The notes beneath the pieces were generated by a model. It saw nothing but the letters and a program-made list of their open reading frames with translations, did not search any database and had not been told where the DNA came from. Below, piece after piece: positions 10,897 to 22,896 of a DNA stretch of 64,000 nt (its first letter is position 1; every line of letters starts with the position of its first letter). A program made the position numbers and the translations under genes. Source of the DNA: Gymnopilus junonius (taxonomy: Eukaryota; Basidiomycota; Agaricomycetes; Agaricales; Galerinaceae); contig JADNYJ010000030.1 of assembly GCA_015501075.1 (NCBI GenBank), forward strand, positions 1-64,000. The letters are read 5' to 3'.

Positions 10897-11340
10897 GATA
10901 CGAATGGCCCATCAATGAACACAGGTCATCTGGAGCCATCCAAACCTATTTGTGTGGTAATGAGCACCAAGAGCCGAAGGATGAGAACTGGTCAGTATCA
11001 ACTTGAAGAAGATGGGTATGAATTCGAATTTGATGGCTTGTTGAGTATGTCAAGTAGTGAAACTGAACAAGCTAGTCAAATAGTGAAGGTAACAAGTATA
11101 AGTAGAATATGATAGTTGGTAGCTAACCTTGAGGGAAAGCAAAAGGTGGTGAAGTGATTATTGTTGGATGATTTAGAATGTGCAAGAGACAATATAATGC
11201 TTGCAGCTTGCTCGATGAGCACCAGGTTGAATATTCCAGCACTGAAAATGTTCTATAAAGGAAGAAAACCATATCAGTATTTATCTAGAAACAAAAGGTG
11301 AAGAAACTTGCACCCATGTTGAACACCTACGAGCAGCTGG

Positions 11341-13200
11341 ACCTAACCTCACACTGACTGAAAATTGTTTAAAACTCTCCTCACCATCGACAAAAATTGT
11401 GCCATGTGCAGCCACTCAACATTGTGACTTCTCCTCAGCCACTTGTTGCTTGACTGGGAATATATGCTTCTTGGTTTCATTTCACAGATTGTGTTTATGG
11501 TGGGGCATCAGTTGAGTATTGTAGCTGTACAGGAAACAGGGGAAGAGGGTATGGAAGGAATGGCCAGCCTGGAGCTGTGCAACCTAAGTAGGAGGAGAGT
11601 AAACTTCATGTGCAGGTCAGGCAGGAAAACTGGTCATTCACATACTTTTTGTTCATGTTGGCCAGGCAAGGTCCTCAGTCAAGCCTTCTGTACTGCCTTG
11701 TTATGTAGTCAACATTTCAAAGCCACACGTATCAAGTTTGCTCTCTTCTGGAGGCTTCAAGAGGCCTGCTTTACCGATGATGTCTTATCGCATTCTTGAC
11801 ATCTACTTTCATTAGTGTGAGACTACTCATGACAAATATTGAGAATATAGACAAGAAAAAAAAAAGGACAGAATACCTTACCCAGACACTTTTGGAGCAC
11901 TTGTCACTTGATCATGGTTATAGTTCTTGGCATGGTTAGAAGATGATGTCCATAGTGCATGTACATAGGCATCGACATCAGTACATGGTAAAACACTAGT
12001 TCTTGCTTAAGGGTGAATGTAAGAGTAGAGCTCTTAGTTTAGCATGCTAGTTATTGTCCTACAACAACAACAACACACTCTACTTCAAACTCAACTCTTG
12101 TCTTCACAAACACCTCTATTGAGACAAGCTCTAGGTAAAGTTGTTTGGAGGCTTGGATAGATTTTAAGATCTTAGTGACTTGGTAGTCTTTTGGTTGGGT
12201 TTTAACTGGGGTGCTTTGATTTAACTGTCTGTGCTAAACACAGTAGAGTATCTTAGCAAGTTCTGACCCTTTTACGAAATGAAATGAAATGAGGGTTCTC
12301 AATGCAAATGGCTTTCAAAAACGAAATGAACAGGCCACAACTTCAATTGATTTCAATGAAATGAAACGGAACAATCAATTATCTGGTTTAATCACAAGGT
12401 ACTCCTCCTGAATGTGTCCACGCTGTTATCTGCACTCTATGGGGTGGATTGCCTGCCTATTCTACTGGTTTTCTACAGCTTTTATACCTACAAGAGAGTC
12501 TCTATTATTAGCATGTAAAACTGCTGGGTGTACTCTATCCCTACTGCAGGTCCATGCCTAAATCAGCGCACTATTTGACTAATGTACTTTTGAGTGATGG
12601 GAAACTGTCCACTCAGTTAGGTCTGATTAATTTGCTGGTGGTCTTATCATTGGGATAATGATGTGCTATTTAGTCTAGACACTAGGCCTCAAGCTATTGT
12701 CCATTATGGTGCCAGGCGAGGGTGGACTATCTCCCACTTAAGCTGTATCTATTATTGGACAGGTTGCTCCTGGGAATGCACCTACAGTTTCTGCACTAAT
12801 CACATATTTCCTTATGTGAGTTATTTAGATATTCTGGGCTACCTCCATATTTAGAGGTTTGCACTATTATCAGGTCTTGGGTATCATCATGTATCAGCAA
12901 TGCCCCTCTTGATAGTTAATGACTCAAGTGTATTACTAGGTCCCATTTAAATCTTTGGTAACCTTCATTATAGGTGCCTCTGAGCTTACTGAATAGACCT
13001 AGTCCTAGGTCATTACTCAGTTACTACCGTCACGCTATTGATAGTAGTTTCATAATAGACACTCCATCTTTAGTTGGCCAGTACAAGGTCATACCACCTA
13101 CTCTTAATACCCTTGTATTAGGTGTGTTATCTGGGCTCATCAATGATATATTTAGTGCATAAATATAGTAAAATTGCGAAATTCATGGGTAACCGGGTAG
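11341..13200. other. Decayed repeat-rich DNA, no supported gene
   Basis: All six frames are broken by frequent stops. A short run of caacaacaacaac occurs near 12,065, and gaaatgaaatgaaatgag-type repeats at 12,278-12,294 and 12,355-12,372. The open frames at 11,443-11,799 and 12,663-12,854 show no motif. This is probably old transposon sequence, some of it matching the right part of the Copia-interrupted repeat. Confidence 0.4.
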
Positions 13201-15620
13201 GTACCCTATCATCTCCCCCACACTTGAAATGTTGACCATCCTCAGTCAACTGGTTCCTTCATCATTGGCACATGTGTTTTGGTGTTCACCCAGTATGGGT
13301 GCAGATCCTGATAATCTCCATGGAGAAGTTAATTTCCTTCCAGCCCATCTACTCACTATTTGCTTCTTCACTACACACCCAGCTCCATCCTATAATTTGA
13401 ACATGTGCTGAGCTTGTTGTGCTAGCAACAAGGATTTTTCGGCTTAGTTTGGAGGCAACTGAATAAGTGCCAACCCTGGAATCATGCTATGTTTAGTCAC
13501 ACAACCCATAAATCCATCTTAGGGAGGCTGCATCCATTCCCAAGCTCGCCGCAGACCATTTAGCTGAAATGATGTGAGTTCATGTGAGTTGATAGATGGA
13601 CTCTGGGACAAACTCCGTTTGTCTGAGGATCCAAAAATGTGTGTAGGCATATGTAGACGATGTATAGTAGTGTATAACTTCGGAATAGACAAGGATTCCG
13701 ATGTATAGAGTTGAAGAAAGAGGTGGAGAGAGATTTCGATAAAATGAGATGTTTTGAGTGATTTCTAGTGCTCAGTTCTTTCACTTCTATGCTGATTTGT
13801 GCAGTAAAATTCACTGGGGAACTACAGTACACAGGTCTAGTATTTATACTGTAGCAGATAAGTGAAGATTTCCAGGGAGAAGGAAATTTTATAGAGGAGG
13901 AGAGGGGAAAATTGAAATAAATGAAGTGAAAATTTATCGGACCAAATAATAATGGGAGAGCACATGGAGAGATCATATTTTAAAGGCTAAATGGAGAGGA
14001 ATAAATTTTTATAAGTGGTAAATGAGGGAGGAGAAAGTAATCTAGAGAAATTTTAAGTTGGAAACCAATGAAGTTTGGTTGCAGAATGATGTCTGTGGTC
14101 ATTTTGGGTCAATTTGCAGTTGGAACTCAGTCCATAGGGTTGTTTACCATTGGATAATTGAAGTTTACCATTTAAGGTATTGAGCCTGGGAGGATGCAAG
14201 GGCCATTGAGTTAATTTCATTGCACAGATAAGTCTTCTCTTCAGCGAGCTAAATATAGCCATTGTTGGGCACCATTGTCATCTAATTGCAGGTGCTTCCA
14301 TACATCTGGTGCTCCATTCCGGGATAATTACCTTTGATATGTACTCATGCTCATGATCTCCCTTACACCTCCTGGGGACTATAAATGTTGACTTCCATGT
14401 CAACGACAATTTCATCAACTTCCAAACTTGAATAGCCATGCCGGTCCTTTCCATTTTGACAAACACCTATTTCCATGCTACACAGGATGTGATTTACAAA
14501 GCCTTTGCAAGCAGATGGGCCTGTGTATTGGCATCAGCTTTATGCATTTTATCTTCACCTATTGCACAGGAATCCTTTGCTTTGTGATTCAAAAATTTCA
14601 TCTGTGAATTGGTGAGTTTGTTCTATTTGCACCAAGAAATTTTGTTGAAATGAATCCCAGCATGAAATTCAAGTCATTCGGGATAGTTGCATGGCACATA
14701 GTGTTGAGGCAAGGGTTTCAGATGAGACTGCCTTATTATTATGGATGCAGTTGATCGTGGGTTTGCAGCTGGGTTAATCAAAAGAGCGAAGGAGGGGTGA
14801 TGTTCACTTATTTTCTTCTGTTGGAAACTCAGCACCAGCTTCAGTTCGAGACCTGGTATTTTCGAGTAGCAGGATATGGCGAGGATCTTGACAATGTGAT
14901 AGTCCAGGGAATGATTCATAATCCATTTGCATTTTAGATGATGATGATGAGAAGGAGGAGGAACAGAAAATTGCAGTGGGATTTGAGGGCTAAAGAAATA
15001 TTTGCGAGCCATAAATTACTTGTTCTTAAATAGGAATGATTCTGAAGTGACGACATCCATTATAGTCTTCAGGGTCAATGTCCACTTCAGGAAGGTCAAA
15101 AGGATTGCCAGTTTCATGTGTGATTTCTTTGAGGTCTTTATCACTGAGCTTTGTGATTGGAATAGCTCAAATATTGCATGGGGAATAGGGAATGAGGCAG
15201 AAACAGCAAATTGAGTTTCAAAATGGACCCATCTAATCTCCTAGTATGTATGATCCCCCTTTAGTATGTCAGATTATACCATTGGTCCAGATATATTGGC
15301 TTCATTTTGCTAAGTGTCTTGTCAAAGTGTGAGTTTCTGGCCAATACTAATGAGCCAGGTTTGAAATCAAAGTTGATTATTTTATTCAAGTGGTTCTTTT
15401 CAAGTTGGCAGATTGCTTGCCAACATGACTTTAGTACCTGCTCCTTGATGCACAGCAAATCATTTGGGTGCTTATGTAGCATTTTGGCACATGCCACAAT
15501 AAGATCTTCTGTTGGTAACATCTTGTCAAGGTCTGGTGCAAGGTAAGTTAGCTATGTTTATCTTGGATGACATATATAAGTCACGCTAAATTTGCTCAGC
15601 TTTCTCATCCCACTCCTACT
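13200..15620 (-). pseudogene. Gypsy retrotransposon 3' remnant (integrase C-terminus)
   Basis: On the reverse strand, 15,521-15,261 reads LPTEDLIVACAKMLHKHPNDL, then NFDFKPGSLVLARNSHFDKT and KMKPIYLDQW. This is the module after the integrase core of fungal Gypsy elements, whose usual form is FDFKPGSLVLVRN ... KMKPRYLGP. A following out-of-frame TKGGSYIL extends the match. Further down, the reverse strand has a purine tract GTGTGGGGGAGATGATAGG at 13,222-13,204 that could be the polypurine tract and LTR start. No complete pol frame survives and I could not place LTR ends. Confidence 0.55.
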
Positions 15621-15685
15621 CCATGACATTTTCTGTCCACCTTTTGCTTCCTCTGTTCTTCATGCTATTTTATTTTCCTGCTCCC

Positions 15686-17340
15686 ATGGCTTCTTGCTCT
15701 ACCTCTGTTTCCTTGCAGGCTCCCACAGAGTCTTTTTCCAACTTTGCAAATCACCTTGACTGCTATGAATTCCTACATCCAGCCTGGGAATGGCTACATC
15801 TCATCGTGGAAAACCCAGAAGCCATCGCAGACCTGTCCTCGGCCCAGGCCTATGATGTTTTGGTGGAGCAATGTGCTCTAATGGTAAGGGTTATTGTTTA
15901 ATTATTTGAATTGCATGCTAAACTGATATTGTTCCTAGGTTTATGCCTATGCTGTACTTGTCTTAATTCCCCCTTTACTGGTTCCTGATGACATCAAGGC
16001 ATTCTGGCAATATCACCACCTTATATATCAGAGGTTGAACACTTTTGCACACAATTGGCTGGGCAATCCAGATTGGATTACCAATCTTGGAGTGGTACAT
16101 TTTTCTTTTAGCTCACCAATTTTGGGTTTTAAATTTTTTTTATCTTATTTTGTTAACTTTAATAGTTACCCCTGGATATGTCCTCCAAATTTCCTCCTGC
16201 AGACCCCAACAGCATCCCTTTGACCAATGAGATTTTGGCCAAGGCACGGGCCCTTCATGCTGCAGAGCTGGCCAGGGAAGAGGCCAACTGCCTAGGTAAG
16301 TAGTCCTTATTTGGCCCCAGGGGTTCTTCGTGCTAATGCAGCTATTTTTTATTTTTAGCCACAGAAGCACCTCCATCACCTCTAGTGGCATCTCAAACTT
16401 GAAGGTCTGCTCAGCCCTCCTTGTCAACACCTGCACCTCCACTTGCTGACTTAGATGGTAAGTCTTTACTTTATCATTCATCCCCTTTCATCATATAGTT
16501 GTATTTGTTTCTTGAGCTTACCAGTTCATGGTTTTTGTCCATTTATTATTTAGTGCTCAATGATGCTAACTTGCTTACAATAGCATCAACTCCTTCCCGG
16601 GACCCATCTCCTTTTCATCCAGTGTGCGTGGCCAAATGCAAGGCAATTGCTACCTCAGGAGAGGGTGAAAAGGTGAAAAAGGCCAAGATGGTTCATAATA
16701 ACACCAAGGCCAAGACTCCAGCCTTGCTTTTAGAGGCTATGGAGTCCATCCACCACCATCTTCCTCCCAAAATCCATAGCTGGGAAGTAGTACCATGGAT
16801 CACCACCAAGCAGGCCTCTATATGGCATGCTGAAGTTGCTGGGCCTATATGTCCCTTCCTTTCACACAATCATTTTACTGACCTGACTTCTTTTTATTTT
16901 ATTAGGTAGGTACCATTTGCATTCAGTGCCGGTTCACCATGACTGCACACTTGACAAGCCCTGTGGGCCTTGTGATCATTGTCATGGAGCCTGTTGCTCC
17001 TTTATTTCTCTTCCTGAGGAGCACACTAATCTCAGGGAGATCAGTCATTCAGTGGGCCAGCACTCCTTATCAGGTGTGTGGACTTCTTGTTCTAATTTAT
17101 TTTATTTTTTACTTAATGACCTTCTTTCCTAGCCCTTCAAGGAATGCTGGACCAGGTCCAGTTCTTGTCCCATAACCACTTCCTACTGGCTCCCCAGGCT
17201 GAGGAAGTAGGTAATCATGCACAGTCTATTGCTGACCAGGCCCTTGCCCTGGTCAAGGACATTGTGGAGGAAGATTTTGAGGGTCAGCCATCCATGCTAT
17301 TCTTCCTCAGAAGAGTGCCTTGCTTTGGTGAGTCTTGTTG
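15686..17340 (+). pseudogene. Spliced multi-exon gene of unknown family, broken copy
   Basis: Exons with sound donors and acceptors can be joined: 15686-15883, 15939-16094, 16166-16295, 16359-16457, 16554 to about 16,830 and onward. The protein begins MASCSTSVSLQAPTESF, then reads YEFLHPAWEWLHLIVE and AVLVLIPPLLVPDDIKAFWQ. Near 16,910-17,000 follows a cysteine cluster (CIQC ... CTLDKPCGPCDHCHGACC) like a small zinc-binding knuckle. Exon 4 has an in-frame TGA (SQT-stop-RSAQPS) that a CGA-to-TGA change would explain, and the cysteine cluster needs a 1-nt shift to read through. I do not recognise the family. Its setting between Gypsy remnants and the Copia element, together with the damage, suggests a multicopy transposon-associated gene. 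Confidence 0.5.
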
Positions 17341-17344
17341 AGTC

Positions 17345-20300
17345 GAGGGATGAGTCAGTCAGTTCAGGCATTTTGAGGCCCAAACCAAACAAGATCCAGA
17401 CCTTATCACATTTATGAGTTGGCTTCACTTCAGGTGCCATGACTGGATGAATTGGGACAAGAGGAAGAAGGGAAATGAGTCATAGATGGAAAGGTTGTGT
17501 GAACTTCTGCCATACTGTACTTATATTGCTGAGCACCTGAGGCTACAGTTTGGCAGTTTGATGGCTCATTGTCCTGAGTATCAATCATACATGACAAAAA
17601 CAAACTAAACTTTCAAACATATATAGGTTCAGTTGAGGTCAATGTAAAATATATCATGGATATAATGCTGTCACTTAACAATTGTCTGAAAGCCTTTATA
17701 AAATACATAGGTGAGTGTTGTGCACTATCATTTCTGATGAGCAGGGACATTACGAAAAAGTAAGCCAAATGTTGCATCACACAACTGGAATACTTGCTAC
17801 AAGTAACAAGTTGACCTTTGCAAATTGACAAGGATGTTTGACAAGGATTTCACATGAACAAGACAAGAACTGATAGGTGTCCATGCTTGAAAGGTGTATT
17901 GGGTGATGGAAGAATGTATGGATGGGTGATGAGCAAGGGAGTTGGCTCTAGGATGCATGGCCATTGGTTTGAATCACAAATTCAAATGATGGCTTCTGTA
18001 TTGAGGGCAGCTAAGGTAGGGTTTGAGAAAAGAGATGGGTCAGATTTGTATAGGCATGAGTGTTGAAGTATGAAGAATTGTTATGGCTTTTTGAACTCAT
18101 ATGAATACCAGTGGCTGCAAATCATGGCGGTCTGGGGTACCAAAGGAATGAGATTGAATAGGGTGCTTGTCGAAAGTGAATAATATGCCAGCAGGTCCAA
18201 TTGGTTCACTCATACATGATCAAGTGTAGTCAATCAATTCTGAATTCTTCAAGAGGATCACCCACACAAAAAGGATGAAAATTGGAGTTTTCAATTTTGA
18301 CTGGGAGACTCAAGGTTGCTCACCAGCTGCAGTTCATTGTCTGCAGGTGAGGAATAGCTGGGTTGCATTTGTGGAATGTTGGTTTGACTAATGATGATGT
18401 CATAGAAGAAAGTATGGACAAGTTGACCTTTGCAGAGAACTCACATCCTTCTGCCCACACACTCACTCAAGATTGGTTTTCTTTTATCCATACTCCCTAT
18501 GCATAGCTGCAGCTTCACTGCTCACTCCCAATGGGACTGGCTGTTCAATGTTCATCTACCATTAGGTCATTTGGATTTAGCCAGACAGATTTAAGAGTAC
18601 TTGAGTCATATTCACCTTTGCATCTTTGGGTGGAAGGTTGGGCTAGGTAGGTAAAATAAGCTCAGAGGATTGTGTGGTGATTGGTTTTGAGTCGTGCATT
18701 TCTTATGTGACATGAGGAGGATAAGAAGAAGGTAAGCTAACTAGACAACCTTTATGTGAGGAAAATAATAAGGAGAGCCATGTCACAAGTCAGGTCACTT
18801 GTCACTCCTCTTACTGCTCATGAATCATAACCTCAGTAGAAACTCTGAATCACCTATGGATGATGATGATAGACCAATATTTCAGTCTGCAGTTCTTTCT
18901 ATGCATCTCCATAAGTTGGTTGGTGAGTTTTCTGTTTTTTTTTCTACTCAGGCAAATAATTTACAAATAACTTATGCATTTTATAGTTGCCTTTGCTAAG
19001 TTCACTTTTGCTCAATGGACCTCATAGAAAGTGATGGCAAATACTGCTGCTGACTTCAGGCTTCCCTTTAAAAAGAAGAGACATAGTGGATATACATTCA
19101 TAAGCCCTGTATGAAATCCTAAAATGTGGAAGTTGATATTTGTGCTTGATAATGCAGGACATCTGTTAGTATATTCTTATGCTGACTTCATCAGGAGGGT
19201 TCTGCTAGCATTTTACAAGACAAAAGGAATGATTATATGTGCCAAAGATATGTATGTGATTATGCCTCTTCATTTCTCTCCTGAACCCTGTAATCTCTTC
19301 TAGGCAGTTACACTCATCAGCACAGAGGCCAACTGCAAAGTTTTTCCTCTTCAGACTTAGGAGCTGAATCTCGTTCATCCTCCCTACCTAGCATGCTGAA
19401 ATGCTTCAACTCCTGACTGTACTCCAATTTTCTAGTCTGGCTTATAGCACTGAGGTCATCTGAATTTCCTATCTCCTCAAGCCTGCTAGGTTTCTCAGCC
19501 CACGCAAAGTCCTCAGCCAACTTGTGCTGATCTCCCATCATCTTCACTCGCATTGAGCTCCTCTCTGCCTAGAAGACACACATCTGGGATGCCTCAAACT
19601 TGAATGTATTCCGAACCTGGCTGACCAAGCTTGGCGACTTGGATGCCAGCAGCCCCCATATCAGTTCAGAAATGCTTTGACTAGGACAATGTGAGTGAGG
19701 CATTAGTGGAGATTCAGAGTTGGTGGTAGTAACATGATGCAGGAGGGAGGGATCAAATAAGGAGGGAAGAGATGGAGTGCAATCTGCCATTTAATCTTGA
19801 ATCGAGCAGAGAGGCCATGATGAAAATTCAGCCCTCAGGAAGAACATAATGCACCTCTCAAAGGCTCCAAGTTTTCCCCTGGGCAGCACAACTTATGCCA
19901 GTATCTGGACTACCTCACACAATTTGACCATGTACAAACCATGGAGTATACTTACCAAACAGTCTTGATCAAAGTGCCTGCAGCTGGCATCTTCATTTGA
20001 CTCTCTAGAAGTGCTAGACAAACATTTATCTCAATGCTTCAACTTGCCAGATAAAAGTTTTACTGTGACAGCCTCATCCTCTAGCACCACCATTGATACA
20101 CAAGCAAATGTACTCAGAGATTGCTCTTCAATCCCTAGCACTGTCCCGTCATTACCATGACCATTGTCACCATCACTTCTGTTGGAACCCTTTCCTGCTT
20201 CCTTGTCCTTTAACCCTTTGAAGTGCAACAAGACAATGTCATGAAGCTGTGATAGTGTATGTGTTCCATCTGCATCTTCATTCAAGTTGTTCCCTTCAGT

Positions 20301-21490
20301 TGCTGCCTTAAACATCAGAGCCCCCACCACTCTCATCATGAAATAGAACCAACCCCAGGGTGATCTCTCATATTCCCTCACATCAAGTTCGCCTCCCCCA
20401 GGATGCCTACCTTCAATGCGCCTTAAAGGAAAACACACAAAACCTGACAGCCAAGCTTCATGCCAGCAGTATCAGCAGACCGAAGGCCATGTCCCAGTTT
20501 TCCAAGTGAGGTCCATGGAGTCATGGCCTTGGGTGCTTTGATATGATGCCAGAGAAAGATTCAAAGGAGAAGTACAGTTGCTGATGTCGACACAATGCAA
20601 GAGATCAGAGAGATGCTCAAGCAAGGGAAAGAGATGTACTATGCTACAACCCACAGGTGAGAGTGAAGGTAGATGAAAGCAGTTGTGCTCACTGCTCAGT
20701 GGATGAACTTGCTCAATCCCTCAAGACCCCAATGTGATCCTCCAGCCAGCCTAAACAGGAAGGGCCTGTTTCCTTTAAAATTACAGGTTACACCCTTTGA
20801 GGACCCAACCTCATGGTAAATCATGACCTCGAACATCGCCACTGACATGGATGACACTGTCACTGCAGGTGAATCATTCTCAACATCTCAGATCACACCC
20901 AACAAAGAGGAAGAATTAGAACATAGGCACTGATGGCTCTGGCACCAGTGTTTATCATTGGAAGCTGAAATACTGAATGGATTATGAGTGGACCATTTGC
21001 AAATCAGAGCTGGTACTGGCTTGCTGGTGTGTACGATATCTAATTCTATCACTACCACACATTGCCTAACTTTTGGATTAACAGACCCAATGTCTCATGC
21101 TTATTGAATTAATATTGCATTTGCTCTCTAATGCGACATAGCACTATGCCAATAGTTGAGAAGCTGAGGTATTAATGGTATGTAACCAATACCATGGGCA
21201 ATGCTGGATATAAAACTGTAGCATGGGAACAACTGAGGACTGTGGACTGGCAGAACAACTGCTTGCACTGGCTTTGGAACTGCTCTAGAGTTGGTTTGAT
21301 TTCTGGAGAGAGTAATGAAAGGAAAAAAGAAGGTATATAAATGATGTGAATCCCAGTAGGCCATCCAAGCTTTCAAATGGAGCTGAAGGCTATGTGATAG
21401 AGTTGAATTTGGGCTTGATGAGAAGGATGGGCAAATTAAAATGGGTGACTTGAAGAGGTGGGAATCCTGTGGTGGGTGGTAGTCATAACT
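17345..21490. other. Decayed repeat-rich DNA, no supported gene
   Basis: Long stretch with only short frames. Reverse-strand frames at 19,317-19,553, 19,569-19,790 and 20,031-20,438 are the longest. The last (135 residues, acidic, HTLSQLHDIVLLHFKGL) may be a scrap of one decayed protein, but no family is recognisable. No LTR, TIR or RNA gene was seen. Confidence 0.4.
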
Positions 21491-22027
21491 CGAGCTGCAA
21501 ACTGCAGCCTGCAGGTCAAGTCAGTGGACCATTCACCTGGATCACACAAGAGACTGCCAGTGCAAGTCAAATGCTGAGCACTTGAGTGACAAAATAAATT
21601 GTGTGTATGAGGTATTGCCTCAGTTGATTCTGCCTGCAGATTGCCAGGAGTCATCCAAATCACTGTGTGACTGATAATTGATGATTGCTCAGAGCCAAGG
21701 TATGTTGAGATTTCTTGTAATTTTGGTATTAGGTGATTGAGGAGTGAGGATGGACTGCATGACTAGTGAATTGGCCAGGATGAACTTGAAGAGGATGGGT
21801 ATGGCCATGATAGAGAATTGAGTGTCTAGTGAAATGCAGCTGGTCAAATATTGAAGGCAACATCAGCAACAAGTGTACATAGATTACAATGATGGCTAAC
21901 CTTGGGGAAGGTAAAGGATGATGAAGAAGCATTGTTAGCTTAGAATGTATGATAAGCCAGGCAACCCTTGCAGACTTCTTCACTGGGTATCAAACTGTGC
22001 ATTCCAGTACTGACAGCATCCTATACT

Positions 22028-22032
22028 GGAAA
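22028..22032. repeat. Copia target-site duplication, left
   Basis: GGAAA immediately before the left LTR, matched by GGAAA at 28805-28809 after the right LTR. Five bases is the usual length for Copia-type integrases. Confidence 0.85.
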
Positions 22033-22463
22033 TGTTGACACAATAAGTGTCCATGTGACTATACCACATGACTCACATGACATGCATGATCAGACATGTC
22101 TATATGCAACTAGATCCAGTGACAACAGAGTATCACAGTCATCTTATATGACTAAAACATGTGATCACTTAGTGAGCATATTACTCATCTTATGAGTAGA
22201 TATTAGTAATTACATAGTAATTAGCTGAGTAATTGCCTTATGCATTACTTATACATAGTTAGTCACTGCATGTCCTGTAGGTATATAAGGACACTCTAAA
22301 CAGTGTCCTAATCTAAGTCTTTTGCACTTCTAAGTAGTACCTAAGTAGTCACCTTAGCACTAGCCTCTAACAACCCAGGTAAGCTAGTAGCTACATCGAT
22401 ACTATGCAGAGCACATTGTGCATGCAGTGGTTGCTCACTGTATGTACTACTTGCTGCTCAATA
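22033..22463 (+). repeat. Copia 5' LTR
   Basis: 431 bp, starting TGTTGACACAATAAG and ending CTGCTCAATA directly before the primer site. It has TATA-like tatataagg at about 22,282, a plausible promoter for the element. Confidence 0.93.
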
Positions 22464-22475
22464 GGTTATGGGCCC
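22464..22475 (+). other. Copia primer-binding site (initiator tRNA-Met, internal)
   Basis: GGTTATGGGCCC follows the LTR with no gap. It is complementary to GGGCCCAUAACC in the anticodon stem-loop of eukaryotic initiator tRNA-Met, not to the tRNA 3' end. This is the half-tRNA priming mode known from Drosophila copia and yeast Ty5. Confidence 0.75.
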
Positions 22476-22896
22476 TGATAGCAAAGCATGCTGTTCGCCA
22501 TTGGCAGAACCTGCTTGACATTGAGTTTGCCCTAGGGCAGAACCTGTCCAGCATTGTTCGCCATTGTGCAGAACCTGCTTAGCATTGGTCTGTAGCTTAC
22601 TTCTACCTGGGAAGATAGTTCACCGTTAGGCAGAACATCGACCACAGCTGTTCATCACAAGACAGAATGCTCTCCCACAATTGTTCGCTACCATGCGCAA
22701 CATTGTATAGGGCCTTGTCATGTGGGCCCGGACATCTGTCACTGTCTGGACAAATTGCCCTTAAGGGGTTAATTCCATGTCTGGTGCAGGTATTTTTAGC
22801 AGTGCTTTCCTAATTTAGCATGCTTTTACACACCTGTCACTGACACAACCCAGCCTCTTTTCTTAACAGAAATCCAATCATCCAAACAACTCAACA

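Larger units (their letters stand above)
9075..11340. repeat. Diverged long repeat, copy A (split by hAT-like elements)
   Basis: 9,075-9,251 and 10,897-11,340 match, with many substitutions, 21,500-22,032 and then 28,805-29,150. Shared landmarks are agtggaccattcacc, gagcacttgag-type and tatgaggtattg strings on the left. On the right they are aacttgaagaagatgggtat, gctaaccttgagggaa and tattccagcactga. Here the copy is interrupted at 9,252-10,896 by the nested hAT-like elements; the other copy is interrupted by the Copia element. No protein is encoded. Confidence 0.55.

Noticed and set aside
11443..11799. 118-codon forward frame
   Set aside because: Falls in diverged repeat sequence that aligns with non-coding sequence after 29,060; no domain.
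13560..13976. 138-codon reverse frame in the repeat block
   Set aside because: Ser/Phe/Ile-rich translation of AT-rich DNA, no homology pattern; it sits within decayed Gypsy 3' sequence.
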